Source of the DNA: Streptomyces sp. ADI95-17 | GTDB taxonomy: Bacteria; Actinomycetota; Actinomycetes; Streptomycetales; Streptomycetaceae | Reading direction: 5' to 3' | Length of the DNA: 43,739 nt | Assembly (NCBI RefSeq): GCF_003846175.1 | Contig: NZ_ML123045.1 | Coordinates: forward strand, 250,672 to 294,410 | In this document: piece by piece, positions 36,703 through 43,739 of the stretch | How positions within the stretch are numbered: the stretch's first letter is position 1 | Layout of the letters: every line of letters starts with the position of its first letter | Notes under the pieces: generated by a model | The model's input: only the letters and a program-made list of their open reading frames with translations | Database searches by the model: none | What the model was told of the DNA's origin: nothing | Program-made: the position numbers and the translations under genes

Positions 36703-37885
36703 GCGGCGCAAGGCTATCCACCGCTCCCGCGGCCCGGCGCCCGGCCGCGGTCAGGGCCAGGGAGACCGCGATCGAGGCCGCCGCCATCACGGTCATCGCC
36801 GTCGCGGGGGAGGTCCACTGGGCGACGGTGCCGGCCAGCGCCGCCGCGACGCCCTGCATGGTGAGCATCCCGGAGGAGTGCAGGCCGAGCGCCTGGCCGG
36901 TGAACTCGTCCGGGACCAGCGCCATCAGCCGCTCCTGGAACAGCAGACTCGCCGCGAACCCGACCGAGGCGAGCGCCGCCAGGGCGAGCGCCGCCGGGAA
37001 CGCCGGGCGTGTGGCGAAGAGCAGATACGGGGCGGCCAGGAGCAGCTGCAGGGGAGTGGCCAGCCGTCCCCGCCACCGCCGCGCGAAGAACCGGCCCGCC
37101 ACGGTGTCCCCGACGAGCATCCCCAGCGCGGCGAAGGCGAAGAGGAGCCCGGCGTGCTCGGGTGCGTACGGGACGAACAGCGACTCGCAGCCGACGATCA
37201 GCCCGTTCGGCACCCAGAGCGCGAGATAGACCCGGCGGCGCGGGCCCGAGGACCACAGCACGGCGTTGATCCGCCAGGTCTCGGCGGCCGACGGCCGCCC
37301 GGCGGAACGGGGCGGCCGACGCGCCAGCCCGAACCGGGCGACTACCGCACCCGCCAGATACAGGGCGGCGGCGACCAGCAGCGTGCCGCGCGCGGACAGC
37401 GTCGCCACCAGGAGCCCGCCGAGGGCGAACCCGCCGATCTGCATCAGGCCGGAGCACATGTTCAGTACGGAACGCCCCAGCAGATAGCCATCCTTGGGCA
37501 GCACCTCGTTGAGCAGTCCGTACCGCACACCGCCGCCCACGGCCGCGACCGCCCCTTCGGCCAGGATGATCGCGAAGACCACCGGCAGCGGCAGCCCAGG
37601 GACGGCGAGGACGGCGGTGGCCAGTCCGAAGGCGAGCGCCATGCCGGTCGTCGCGGCCCGGGGCGGCAGCCGGTCCGCCGCCGACATCAGCACGGTCGCC
37701 CCGATCACCTGGGCGAGCGAGGAGCCGAACATGGACAGGGCGGCGAGCAGCGGCGAGTCGGTCGCGGCGTAGACGAGGGTGCCGAGGGCCAGCCCGCTCG
37801 TCGTCGACGCGGCGACCTGGACGGCACTTGTCGCGAAGAGCGGTCCGAACTGCGGCGTACGGAAGAGTTCCCGGTAGGTGCGCAT
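36650..37885 (-). CDS. MFS transporter
   Basis: A 411-aa major facilitator with about 12 predicted helices and no large loops, probably a drug or metabolite exporter. The N-terminus MRTYRELFRTPQFGPLFATS is typical of actinobacterial MFS proteins of this type. The central cytoplasmic loop (about 200-220) is rich in Arg. Its gene is divergent from an ArsR-like regulator across a perfect inverted repeat and overlaps the Nudix gene downstream. Substrate cannot be deduced. Confidence 0.9.
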   Translation of the reverse strand: MRTYRELFRTPQFGPLFATSAVQVAASTTSGLALGTLVYAATDSPLLAALSMFGSSLAQVIGATVLMSAADRLPPRAATTGMALAFGLATAVLAVPGLPLPVVFAIILAEGAVAAVGGGVRYGLLNEVLPKDGYLLGRSVLNMCSGLMQIGGFALGGLLVATLSARGTLLVAAALYLAGAVVARFGLARRPPRSAGRPSAAETWRINAVLWSSGPRRRVYLALWVPNGLIVGCESLFVPYAPEHAGLLFAFAALGMLVGDTVAGRFFARRWRGRLATPLQLLLAAPYLLFATRPAFPAALALAALASVGFAASLLFQERLMALVPDEFTGQALGLHSSGMLTMQGVAAALAGTVAQWTSPATAMTVMAAASIAVSLALTAAGRRAAGAVDSLAPHGTSEAVDIAGAADRRV

Positions 37886-37923
37886 GCGGGGAGTCTCGGC
37901 GGCCGTCCGGGGCGACCGTTACA

Positions 37924-37943
37924 GTTTCGCGTGTCGGCGAAAC
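37924..37943. promoter_or_regulatory. Operator between the MFS and ArsR-like genes
   Basis: GTTTCGC-N6-GCGAAAC is a perfect 7-bp inverted repeat in the 74-bp gap between two divergent genes. It is the expected site of the adjacent ArsR-like regulator. Confidence 0.7.
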
Positions 37944-37959
37944 GTGGAGGCATGACGTC

Positions 37960-38937
37960 GTGGGCCTGTGGCAGATCAACACGGACACGCTGGCCGGGAG
38001 CCGGTTCGTCGTCTCACCGCTCGCCGAGACCCTCTCCGCCTTGAACTCCCTGGAGCGGGGCCGGCCCGAGCACCCCGGCGAACGGGCCTGGCTCGACGCC
38101 CATCTGCCCGCCTACCGCGCCCGGCAGGCCGCCGACCCGGTCGCGGCCCTCCTCGTACCGGCGGCGCTCGGCGGCAGCTGGAACGCGGACTTCATCACCC
38201 CGACGCCGACGGGCGAGGGCGCCCCGCCCTTCGAGGAGGAGCTGGCCCCCGTCCGGGCGACCACACCCGAGCGCGCCCGAGCGGACCTGGTGGTGTCGCT
38301 CGGCGGCGGCCCCCTCCCGGTGCTCCTGGACCGCGACGACCTGGCCCGGCGGGCCGCCGACGTCCTGCACTGGGTCTGGCTGCACACCGTCCTGCCGGAC
38401 TGGCCGCGCCGCCGCCGGATCATCGAGGCGGACATCGTCGCGCGGACCGGACAGCTGAGCCAGGGCGGCTGGGCGGCCGCCCTGAGCGGTCTGCGCCCGG
38501 GGATGCGGTGGCTGGGCGACAGCCGGCTCCAGATCAACGCGCACGACTACCCGCCGAAGCAACTGTCCGGCGTACGGCTGCTGTTCGTCCCGGTCACCCA
38601 GCGCTCGGGCTGGGTCTCCTGGGACGACGAAGCCCGGCGCTACGCGGTCGTCTACCCCTGCTCCGGCACCCTGGCCGACGCGGACCGGGCCCGGGTCCCG
38701 GACAGCCTGTCCCGCCTCCTCGGTCCCGCGCGAGCGGCCGTCCTCGTCCTCCTCGCCGCCCCGAAGAGCACCACCCAACTGGTCGCCCTGACCGACCAGG
38801 CCCTCGGCTCGGTCGGCCGCCACCTCAAGATCCTCCTCGACGCGGGCTTGGCGGACCGCCGCCGATCAGGCCGTTCGGTCCTGTACTTCCGCACGGAGGC
38901 GGGCGACGTGCTGGTGGGGGCGCAGCAGGGTGGTTGA
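37960..38937 (+). CDS. ArsR-like winged-helix regulator with large N-terminal domain
   Basis: A 325-aa protein. The C-terminal 60 residues form an ArsR-type winged helix (STTQLVALTDQALGSVGRHL, KILLDAGLADRRRSGRSVLY), preceded by a large DUF5937-like domain starting GLWQINTDTLAGSRFVVSPL. GTG 37960 was chosen because GGAGG lies 9 nt upstream and the family begins at this motif. Being divergent from the MFS gene across a palindrome, it is probably that exporter's repressor. No metal-binding cysteines are visible in the winged helix. Confidence 0.88.
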   Translation: MGLWQINTDTLAGSRFVVSPLAETLSALNSLERGRPEHPGERAWLDAHLPAYRARQAADPVAALLVPAALGGSWNADFITPTPTGEGAPPFEEELAPVRATTPERARADLVVSLGGGPLPVLLDRDDLARRAADVLHWVWLHTVLPDWPRRRRIIEADIVARTGQLSQGGWAAALSGLRPGMRWLGDSRLQINAHDYPPKQLSGVRLLFVPVTQRSGWVSWDDEARRYAVVYPCSGTLADADRARVPDSLSRLLGPARAAVLVLLAAPKSTTQLVALTDQALGSVGRHLKILLDAGLADRRRSGRSVLYFRTEAGDVLVGAQQGG

Positions 38938-39144
38938 GGGGGCCGGCCGCTCACCCCTTCACAGCGGCAGCGGCGCCCGTCGACGGAGCGAGCCCCCTCA
39001 CCGACCGCGAACGCGACGTGCTGCGCGGGCTTCAGACGTCGTTTCTTATGGCGTATCCGCCCGGTGAGCTGCGCATGGCGGATCTGAATCAACGGTGGGT
39101 CCCGGATGGCCGCCCAGCTGTGTCCGTTCGTACAGAAAGACGAG
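38938..39144 (+). pseudogene. Remnant with a LuxR-type helix-turn-helix start
   Basis: In one plus-strand frame, SPLTDRERDVLRGLQ (about 38989-39033) matches the opening of a LuxR/NarL helix-turn-helix (LTxREx-VL). The next residues (TSFLMAYPPGELRMADLNQR) do not continue that fold, and no start codon with a ribosome site precedes it. I read it as a decayed fragment at a rearrangement point. It could be chance in a long open frame. Confidence 0.35.
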
Positions 39145-39417
39145 TCAGCCGACGTTGCCCGTCTCCACCGGGAAGTCCGGCGGCCAGGGCTTGGACCAGT
39201 CGTACAGCGACTCCCGGTCGGTCATCAGCGCGTACTCCGCCTCGCGCCAGTTCGGGATGCTCCCGCTGAGCAATTGGTTGCACGCCCCGTGGCGACTCTC
39301 GACCGCAATCTGCTGGGCAGGCCCCGCGTCGGCCGTCGCGTGGGCGGTGCTTGATCCGCTGCTGCTCAACTGTTGTCGCGGTGCCACGAGGTCAGCCGGA
39401 CGCCGTGCTCGTCCCAT
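39145..39417 (-). CDS. Short unknown protein or C-terminal gene fragment
   Basis: A 90-aa frame from ATG 39417 (GAGG just upstream), overlapping the end of the YwqK-like gene. The first 20 residues have poor codon bias; from about 39357 the bias is strong. The C-terminal part (GSIPNWREAEYALMTDRESL, then DWSKPWPPDFPVETG) looks like real protein. It is either a small gene coupled to ywqK or the surviving tail of a larger gene. I do not recognise a family. Confidence 0.45.
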   Translation of the reverse strand: MGRARRPADLVAPRQQLSSSGSSTAHATADAGPAQQIAVESRHGACNQLLSGSIPNWREAEYALMTDRESLYDWSKPWPPDFPVETGNVG

Positions 39418-39734
39418 GTTTCCTCTTCGCGAAGAGAAGCGATTTCTCTGTCGAAGAACTTGCGGGACTTCAGGCCCCCGTCGGGGTGCCACTCCTTGAA
39501 CTCGCCCAGGGCGCGGCCGTTCCGGACAACCCCCTCGGAACGAAGGGTCCCGTCCTGGTACCACTCACGGGACAGTCCGTTCGGCACCCCGTCGGTGTAT
39601 TCGTCCAGGCTGATCAGGTGTTCGCCCTGGTATTCGGCCACTTCCCCCGTGAAGAGTTCTCGTCGGTAGAGCACTCGCTGAGCGCCGTCCATGTCGACGT
39701 CCAGGTCGTCGATGTCGATACGGCGCATATCCAT
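39366..39734 (-). CDS. YwqK-like MORN-repeat protein (possible immunity protein)
   Basis: A 122-aa protein with MORN-type repeats: FTGEVAEYQGEHLISLDEYT, DGVPNGLSREWYQDGTLRSE, NGRALGEFKEWHPDGGLKSR. Such repeats define YwqK-family proteins, some of which are antitoxins or immunity proteins of Bacillus LXG polymorphic toxins. ATG 39734 was chosen; there is no strong ribosome site, and TACAAA lies 7 nt upstream. No toxin gene is recognisable next to it, so it may be an orphan immunity gene. Codon bias is weaker than in the core genes, which fits acquired DNA. Confidence 0.75.
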   Translation of the reverse strand: MDMRRIDIDDLDVDMDGAQRVLYRRELFTGEVAEYQGEHLISLDEYTDGVPNGLSREWYQDGTLRSEGVVRNGRALGEFKEWHPDGGLKSRKFFDREIASLREEETWDEHGVRLTSWHRDNS

Positions 39735-39801
39735 CACCACGTTTGTAGCCCTTGTCCTTGTCCGCCGACTCCCCGGATGTCCCGTCTGGCAGGGTTGGCG
39801 G

Positions 39802-40455
39802 ATGATCGAGCGCGAAGATTCCCGCCCTGACGAACGGTCGGCGCAGGCACTCCAGTCGTTCCTCGTCACACTGTGGAGCATGGTCGTCGATGAGGACAGT
39901 TACACCGATGGTCACCCGTCCTGGCTCGAACCCGAGCGCAGGAGCGACCAGCAGGGCAACGGTCCCGCCGACGCGGGGGCGAGCGCGCTCCAGCGGGTGC
40001 TGGCGTGCGGTGTGGACCCGGACGACCTGACCGACGTGGTACGGGAGGTGCAGCACGAAGTCCTCTACAACGTATGCCAGTTGCTCGACGATCCCGGCCT
40101 GCTGGGAATCGGGCTGGACCACGAGGGATCCCGGCCCGCGGAGTTCCGCTGGGAGCTCGTGGCGGTCCGCGACGGGGAGCCGGCCGGACGAGTGCCGGTC
40201 CACGGGCTGCACTCCTCGCTCGACGAACTCGACCCCAGCGGCCGCCACGGCGAGCCGCGCGGCCGCCCGATTCCCGCCCGGCTGCCGGGCCACCCGCTCC
40301 ACGCGAGGCTCGCCGTCGCCCACGCGCGTGCGGGCGACCGCATCCGGGCGATCAGAACCTGGCGCAAGGCGACCGGTGCGACCGTGACGGAGGCGAAGGC
40401 GGCCATCGATCTCCTGGTCGACCGGGCGGGGGAGGGGCCAGGAAGCGCGCCCTGA
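39802..40455 (+). CDS. Unknown protein with ribosomal L7/L12-like C-terminal motif
   Basis: A 217-aa soluble protein. The first 165 residues match nothing I know (LVTLWSMVVDEDSYTDGHPS; acidic, helical). The last 45 (DRIRAIRTWRKATGATVTEA, then KAAIDLLVDR) closely resemble the C-terminal domain of ribosomal protein L7/L12, a module seen in several stand-alone actinobacterial proteins. ATG 39802 was chosen although it lacks a good ribosome site. It is divergent from the YwqK-like gene with 67 bp between starts. Confidence 0.7.
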   Translation: MIEREDSRPDERSAQALQSFLVTLWSMVVDEDSYTDGHPSWLEPERRSDQQGNGPADAGASALQRVLACGVDPDDLTDVVREVQHEVLYNVCQLLDDPGLLGIGLDHEGSRPAEFRWELVAVRDGEPAGRVPVHGLHSSLDELDPSGRHGEPRGRPIPARLPGHPLHARLAVAHARAGDRIRAIRTWRKATGATVTEAKAAIDLLVDRAGEGPGSAP

Positions 40456-40624
40456 GCCCACTCGGGGTGAAGCGGAGGTGGGCGCCGGGGTATTCGCACC
40501 GCCACCGCCACCGCGACCGCCGACCCGTTGATCCTTCTCGGCCAGAACACCTGGCGGTGGTTTGTTCCTCTGCTACCGGCCTACTGCGACCCTGCCCCCC
40601 GTCAACAGTCCACCGCCGGGGTGT
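40456..40624. other. Non-coding stretch left of the IS remnant
   Basis: I see a short CCGCCA simple repeat near 40500 and no supported gene. The sequence up to 40624 may be intergenic or decayed. Confidence 0.4.
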
Positions 40625-40860
40625 GTTTCAGAAGTGGATCAAGGTTGTGCGCTGATCACGTTTGATGGCTCGGAGAGATCTGGCAGCCACTCAGTGGACG
40701 GTACTGGAGCGGTTGATGCCGCCGGGCATCAAGTCCGGCCGCCCCCGCCTCAAGCGCCACCGGGCGGTGGCCACGAGATACGACAAGTTTGCCGTCCGCC
40801 ACGAAGCCACGGTGCTGGTCGCCGCCATCAACGAATGGCTGTGACCAGTACTTCCGAAAC
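40625..40860 (+). mobile_element. Internally deleted IS5-type element
   Basis: A 236-bp element. Its ends carry inverted repeats: GTTTCAGAAGT at the left and, read on the other strand, GTTTCGGAAGT at the right (10 of 11 match). Between them is a short transposase-like reading frame joining the N-terminal and C-terminal pieces of an IS5-family transposase. The catalytic DDE core is missing, so it cannot move by itself but could be moved by a full-length relative. I could not see a clear target duplication. Confidence 0.7.
40665..40844 (+). pseudogene. IS5-family transposase, in-frame internal deletion
   Basis: A 59-aa frame. Residues 1-28 (MARRDLAATQWTVLERLMPP, GIKSGRPR) correspond to the N-terminal DUF4096-type domain of IS5 transposases; residues 29-59 (RAVATRYDKFAVRHEATVLV, AAINEWL) correspond to their extreme C-terminus. 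The deletion is in frame and both start and stop survive. All catalytic residues are lost. It may still make a small DNA-binding peptide, but decay is the simpler reading. Confidence 0.75.
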
Positions 40861-41050
40861 CCGCCCCAGTGCTTCAGCTGGCACCGGAGCGGTGCAGTCG
40901 GCGAAAGTGAGTCCTCACGCGACGGAACGATCAAGCTGCGGAAGACTTCGCCGGCGACAGGGGAGGAAGCCGTGGTGGTGAGCGATGGTGCTGCAGCGGC
41001 CACCGATGCCCCATGGCCGGCGCATCCGCAAGTGAAGGTGGGGAACCGAA
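40861..41050. other. Stretch between the IS remnant and the next gene
   Basis: 190 bp with no supported gene. GGTGGGGA at the end probably serves as the ribosome site of the gene at 41051. Confidence 0.4.
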
Positions 41051-41857
41051 ATGAGTTTGCGCCTCTATCTGGACAGCGCCCGGGAGCCTCGTATGCCGGA
41101 CGGGTCGGCAGGTGAATGGGTCGATTTCTTCGACGGGACGATGGAACTGGAGGCCAAGAACTGGCCGCCGCTGCTGTGGTGGGCGATGTTCAGCCCCGGA
41201 GACCTCGTGGATGCGAGGATCGCCGACACCGAGGACGCCGGTACCGATGAGCACGCGGAGTTGCTGAGCGAGTGGGGCGAGGCCACCTACCCGTACCTGG
41301 TGGTCGACCAGCGGACGGCGCTGTCGCGACTGCACGCCCGGTGGCAGGGACTGACCAGTCGGCTCGGCGCGCAGTTCTCGCCCCTCTACGATGAGTTCGT
41401 CGCACTCATCGACGCCCGGTTCGGTCCCTACGTGCTGCTGCGGACCGAGGCGTTGGCCGATGGCGGTGAAGGCGGCATCCGCCTGCTGTTCGAGGAGACC
41501 CTGGCCGACTTGGAGCGCCTCGACGCCGGTCATGCCACAGCGGCCGGCGGGCGAGTGGACAGCCTGATCTCGGATTTTCAGCGGTGGCAGCACACGGATC
41601 CGGTCTGGCTACTGTCAGGTGCTGGCGACGGATGGCCGAGCGTCGCGCTGCGGGAGCACTACGCTGCCACTGCGGTCAGGCGGTCATCCAGCCAGAGTGC
41701 CGAGCGGTCCACCGCTGTGGGCTGGGTGTGGGGCGTTCTCGTCGTGGTCTGCAGCATCGGTGCGTACTGGCTCACCGGGAGTGTCTGGCCGGTCGTCGTC
41801 GCGTTCGGCGTGGTCCTGGCTGTGCTGGTGGCAGGTTTCGTCCGGCGGCGGGGGTGA
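41051..41857 (+). CDS. Unknown protein with C-terminal membrane hairpin
   Basis: A 268-aa protein of no family I recognise. The first 215 residues are soluble and acidic (MSLRLYLDSAREPRMPDGSA, WVDFFDGTMELEAKNWPPLL). Two hydrophobic helices (about 220-240 and 245-264) end the protein, with RRRG at the cytoplasmic face, so it is a tail-anchored membrane protein. ATG 41051 has GGGGA upstream. Codon bias is milder than in the core genes. It lies in the accessory patch next to the IS remnant; a role in defence or toxin immunity is possible but not supported by a motif. Confidence 0.75.
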   Translation: MSLRLYLDSAREPRMPDGSAGEWVDFFDGTMELEAKNWPPLLWWAMFSPGDLVDARIADTEDAGTDEHAELLSEWGEATYPYLVVDQRTALSRLHARWQGLTSRLGAQFSPLYDEFVALIDARFGPYVLLRTEALADGGEGGIRLLFEETLADLERLDAGHATAAGGRVDSLISDFQRWQHTDPVWLLSGAGDGWPSVALREHYAATAVRRSSSQSAERSTAVGWVWGVLVVVCSIGAYWLTGSVWPVVVAFGVVLAVLVAGFVRRRG

Positions 41858-42156
41858 GCGGGCAGGCCGGCACGACGGGTCAGGTGACCAGACCTGACTG
41901 CTACACCCCCGCCGACGCCGCCCGCGCCCTGACCCGGCCGGTCCAAAGCAATACGCGCCGTCCGGGCCTGGCTCGGCCCCTGGACCAGCCTCCAACGATG
42001 CCGGCGAGCCTGGACGAATGCACCCCATCACCGGAACTCCGAGCCCTGATCAACGCCGTCGGCGCAGGCCACCCGCTTGACCTCTACTCCCCGGCTTAAC
42101 AAACCACCGCTAGCGCCCCCGCTGGCGTCCCACACGCCTTCTGAACTGCGAACCGG
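41858..42156 (+). pseudogene. Gene remnant in plus-strand frames
   Basis: About 300 bp with no intact gene. One frame reads TRPDCYTPADAARALTRPVQ and later SPELRALINAVGAGHPLDLY SPA before a stop at 42099. It has moderate codon bias but no credible start or ribosome site. Another frame reads KAIRAVRAWLGPW over the same bases. This looks like a decayed or frameshifted gene; the family is not recognisable. Confidence 0.35.
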
Positions 42157-42756
42157 CTAGCGGACCCCGTAGATCTGGCCCGTCTGCGCGCCCTCGACCG
42201 AGCGGACGTACGCCGTCGCCACACGGGCCGCCGGGACCGCCTCCATGCCGGAGAAGAACGGCCCGTAGGAGGGCAGTGACTCCTCGGCCACCGTCGGGCT
42301 GACCGCGTTGATCCGCTGGGGCGGGAGTTCGATCGCGGCGGCCCGTACGAACGCCTCGACCGCACCGTTCGCCGCGGACGCGGCCGCTCCCGCCACGATG
42401 GGCTCCTCGGTGAGGACCCCGCTGATCAGAGTGAACGAGCCGGTCGTGGCCACGTGCCGGGCGCCCTGACGGACCAACTCCACTTGGCTCAGCGCCTTGC
42501 CGCGGAACGTCGCCGCGAAATCGTCGGCGGTCAGCTCACGCAGCGGCTTGAACACGGCGTCGCCCGCCGCGACCGCGACCGCGTCCAGCGGGCCGGCTTC
42601 CGTATACAGCCGGGCCACCGCCTTCGGGTCGGTGACGTCGGCCACCAGGTCTCCGCCCGTACGGCCCACGCCGATCACCTCGTGCCCGCGGGCCGCGAGC
42701 GCCTGGCGTACCGCACCGCCGAGTGTTCCGCCCGCGCCGACCAAAAGAATCCTCAC
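42157..42756 (-). CDS. Short-chain dehydrogenase/reductase, atypical
   Basis: A 199-aa SDR. The nucleotide-binding start RILLVGAGGTLGGAVRQAL is typical. The standard YxxxK catalytic pair is absent: the expected region is AASAANGAVEAFVRAAAIEL. This resembles a small atypical SDR subgroup in which the same helix is kept without Tyr/Lys. The substrate and even the activity are unclear. GTG 42756 is the start; no strong ribosome site is seen. It is divergent from a LysR gene, which probably controls it. Confidence 0.88.
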   Translation of the reverse strand: MRILLVGAGGTLGGAVRQALAARGHEVIGVGRTGGDLVADVTDPKAVARLYTEAGPLDAVAVAAGDAVFKPLRELTADDFAATFRGKALSQVELVRQGARHVATTGSFTLISGVLTEEPIVAGAAASAANGAVEAFVRAAAIELPPQRINAVSPTVAEESLPSYGPFFSGMEAVPAARVATAYVRSVEGAQTGQIYGVR

Positions 42757-42777
42757 AACACACCGTCCATCACATGT

Positions 42778-42789
42778 CGGGAAATCCCG
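42778..42789. promoter_or_regulatory. Candidate LysR site between SDR and lysR
   Basis: CGGGA-aa-TCCCG is a perfect inverted repeat 22 bp upstream of the SDR start, in the 117-bp divergent gap. LysR regulators usually bind such a gap. Confidence 0.4.
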
Positions 42790-42873
42790 GGAACCCCCCG
42801 GGCATCCACGACGCTACGGATCGCGCCCGCATGCCCGGAAATGCCGTTTGGTCAGGGACTATGCTCCGTAGGC

Positions 42874-43739
42874 ATGAATGATGTGGAACTGCGCCACCTC
42901 AGAGCTCTGAACGCGGTGGCCGAGGCGGGCACTGTCACCGCCGCGGCGGCCCGGCTGCACATGACGCAGCCCGCGCTCTCCCGTACGCTCGTCCAGTTGG
43001 AAGCGCGCGTCGGTGTCCGGCTCGTCGATCGTTCCACCCGACACCTTGCCCTCACTGCTGCCGGGACGACCTTGCTCGGCCACGGGCGGGCGATCCTCGC
43101 CCACCTGGACGCGGCCCTCGCGGACACCCGGACGGTTTCCCGCCCTCTGCGTCTCGGCTACACCTGCGCGGTGCTCGGGCAGCAGACCGTTCCGCTGCTC
43201 CGGTCCTGGCGTCGTACGCACCCACACACCGCGCTCGAGGTGGTTCGGCAGGACAACAGCACCGCGGGCCTCGCCACCGGGGACACCGACGTGGCGGTGC
43301 TTCGCACGGTTCCCGCAGACCCGCGCATCCGCACCGAGGCCCTCTACACGGAGGACCGGGTCGCGACCCTGCCCGACGACCACCCGCTCGCGGGCAGGGA
43401 CCGGGTGCTGCTGGCCGAGCTCACCGCCGACCAGGACCTCCCGCTGGCCCTGTGGCCGGACACCGGCACCGCCTCGCCGGACCTGTGGCCCTCGGGGCAG
43501 CGCCCGGCCCGGACGGTCGAGGTGGGCAACGTGGACGAGTGGCTGAACCTCATCGCCGCCGGCGGTGCGTTCGGCCTGGGCGCGGCGGGCACGGCGGAGA
43601 GCCACGGCCACCCAGGCGTCCGCTTCGTCCCGGTCTCCGACGCCCCTGCCGCCACGGTCTACCTCGCCCGCCCCGCCCACCCCACGCATCCACGGACAGC
43701 GGAGTTCCTCGCGGCGGTCCGGGACGTGGTGAGCAGCGG
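42874..43739 (+). CDS. LysR-family transcriptional regulator (3' end cut)
   Basis: At least 288 aa, open to the window edge and near its full length. The N-terminal helix-turn-helix (LRHLRALNAVAEAGTVTAAA, RLHMTQPALSRTLVQLEARV) and the effector domain (RPLRLGYTCAVLGQQTVPLL; NVDEWLNLIAAGGAFGLGAA) are typical. ATG 42874 has no ribosome site; TATGCT lies 8 nt upstream, so the mRNA may be leaderless. It is divergent from the atypical SDR gene and most likely regulates it. Confidence 0.92.
   Translation, partial: MNDVELRHLRALNAVAEAGTVTAAAARLHMTQPALSRTLVQLEARVGVRLVDRSTRHLALTAAGTTLLGHGRAILAHLDAALADTRTVSRPLRLGYTCAVLGQQTVPLLRSWRRTHPHTALEVVRQDNSTAGLATGDTDVAVLRTVPADPRIRTEALYTEDRVATLPDDHPLAGRDRVLLAELTADQDLPLALWPDTGTASPDLWPSGQRPARTVEVGNVDEWLNLIAAGGAFGLGAAGTAESHGHPGVRFVPVSDAPAATVYLARPAHPTHPRTAEFLAAVRDVVSS

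Overview
This is a high-GC actinobacterial chromosome segment, almost certainly Streptomyces. Codon third positions are strongly G/C, GTG starts are common, long shadow ORFs lie opposite real genes, and the gene content (PknG, a mycothiol-type FrnE protein, a ROK-controlled sugar operon, GH84, two PepN paralogues) is typical of the genus. I saw no rRNA, tRNA, CRISPR array or replication origin.

Region 1 (1-5493, minus strand): a signalling cluster transcribed as glnX-like membrane protein, glnH-like solute-binding protein, a coiled-coil protein, then pknG, which runs off the left edge. It matches the mycobacterial GlnX-GlnH-PknG amino-acid sensing arrangement, with one extra coiled-coil gene between glnH and pknG.

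Region 2 (5770-12573, minus strand): a compact six-gene sugar operon of ROK regulator, lipoprotein binding protein, two permeases, GH4 glycosidase and BadF-type sugar kinase. It is bounded by a perfect 15-bp palindrome upstream and a strong terminator downstream. Order and operator resemble the Streptomyces csnREFGHK operon for glucosamine (chitosan) oligosaccharides.

Region 3 (12756-23376): MscS channel, HNH endonuclease, a secreted GH84-like multidomain protein with an altered catalytic pair, a small tandem-repeat peptide directly coupled to malQ, a 76-aa membrane protein, a LysR regulator and a lone allantoicase.

Region 4 (23399-37960): aminopeptidase N, MazEF toxin-antitoxin, aspartate-semialdehyde dehydrogenase, a large secreted subtilase, a DUF559/AbiEi-like protein, a second aminopeptidase N divergent from a mycothiol-dependent nitroreductase-type protein with a SigR-like promoter, a Nudix hydrolase and an MFS transporter.

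Region 5 (37960-43739): an ArsR-like regulator divergent from the MFS gene across a perfect inverted repeat, then a patchy accessory stretch (LuxR remnant, orphan C-terminal fragment, YwqK/MORN-type protein, an L7/L12-tailed protein, an internally deleted IS5-type element, an unknown membrane-anchored protein, a gene remnant), and finally a divergent SDR/LysR pair cut by the right edge.

The strongest candidates for something undescribed are the repeat peptide in front of malQ, the GH84-like enzyme with Gln in place of the first catalytic Asp, and the small accessory patch around the deleted IS.
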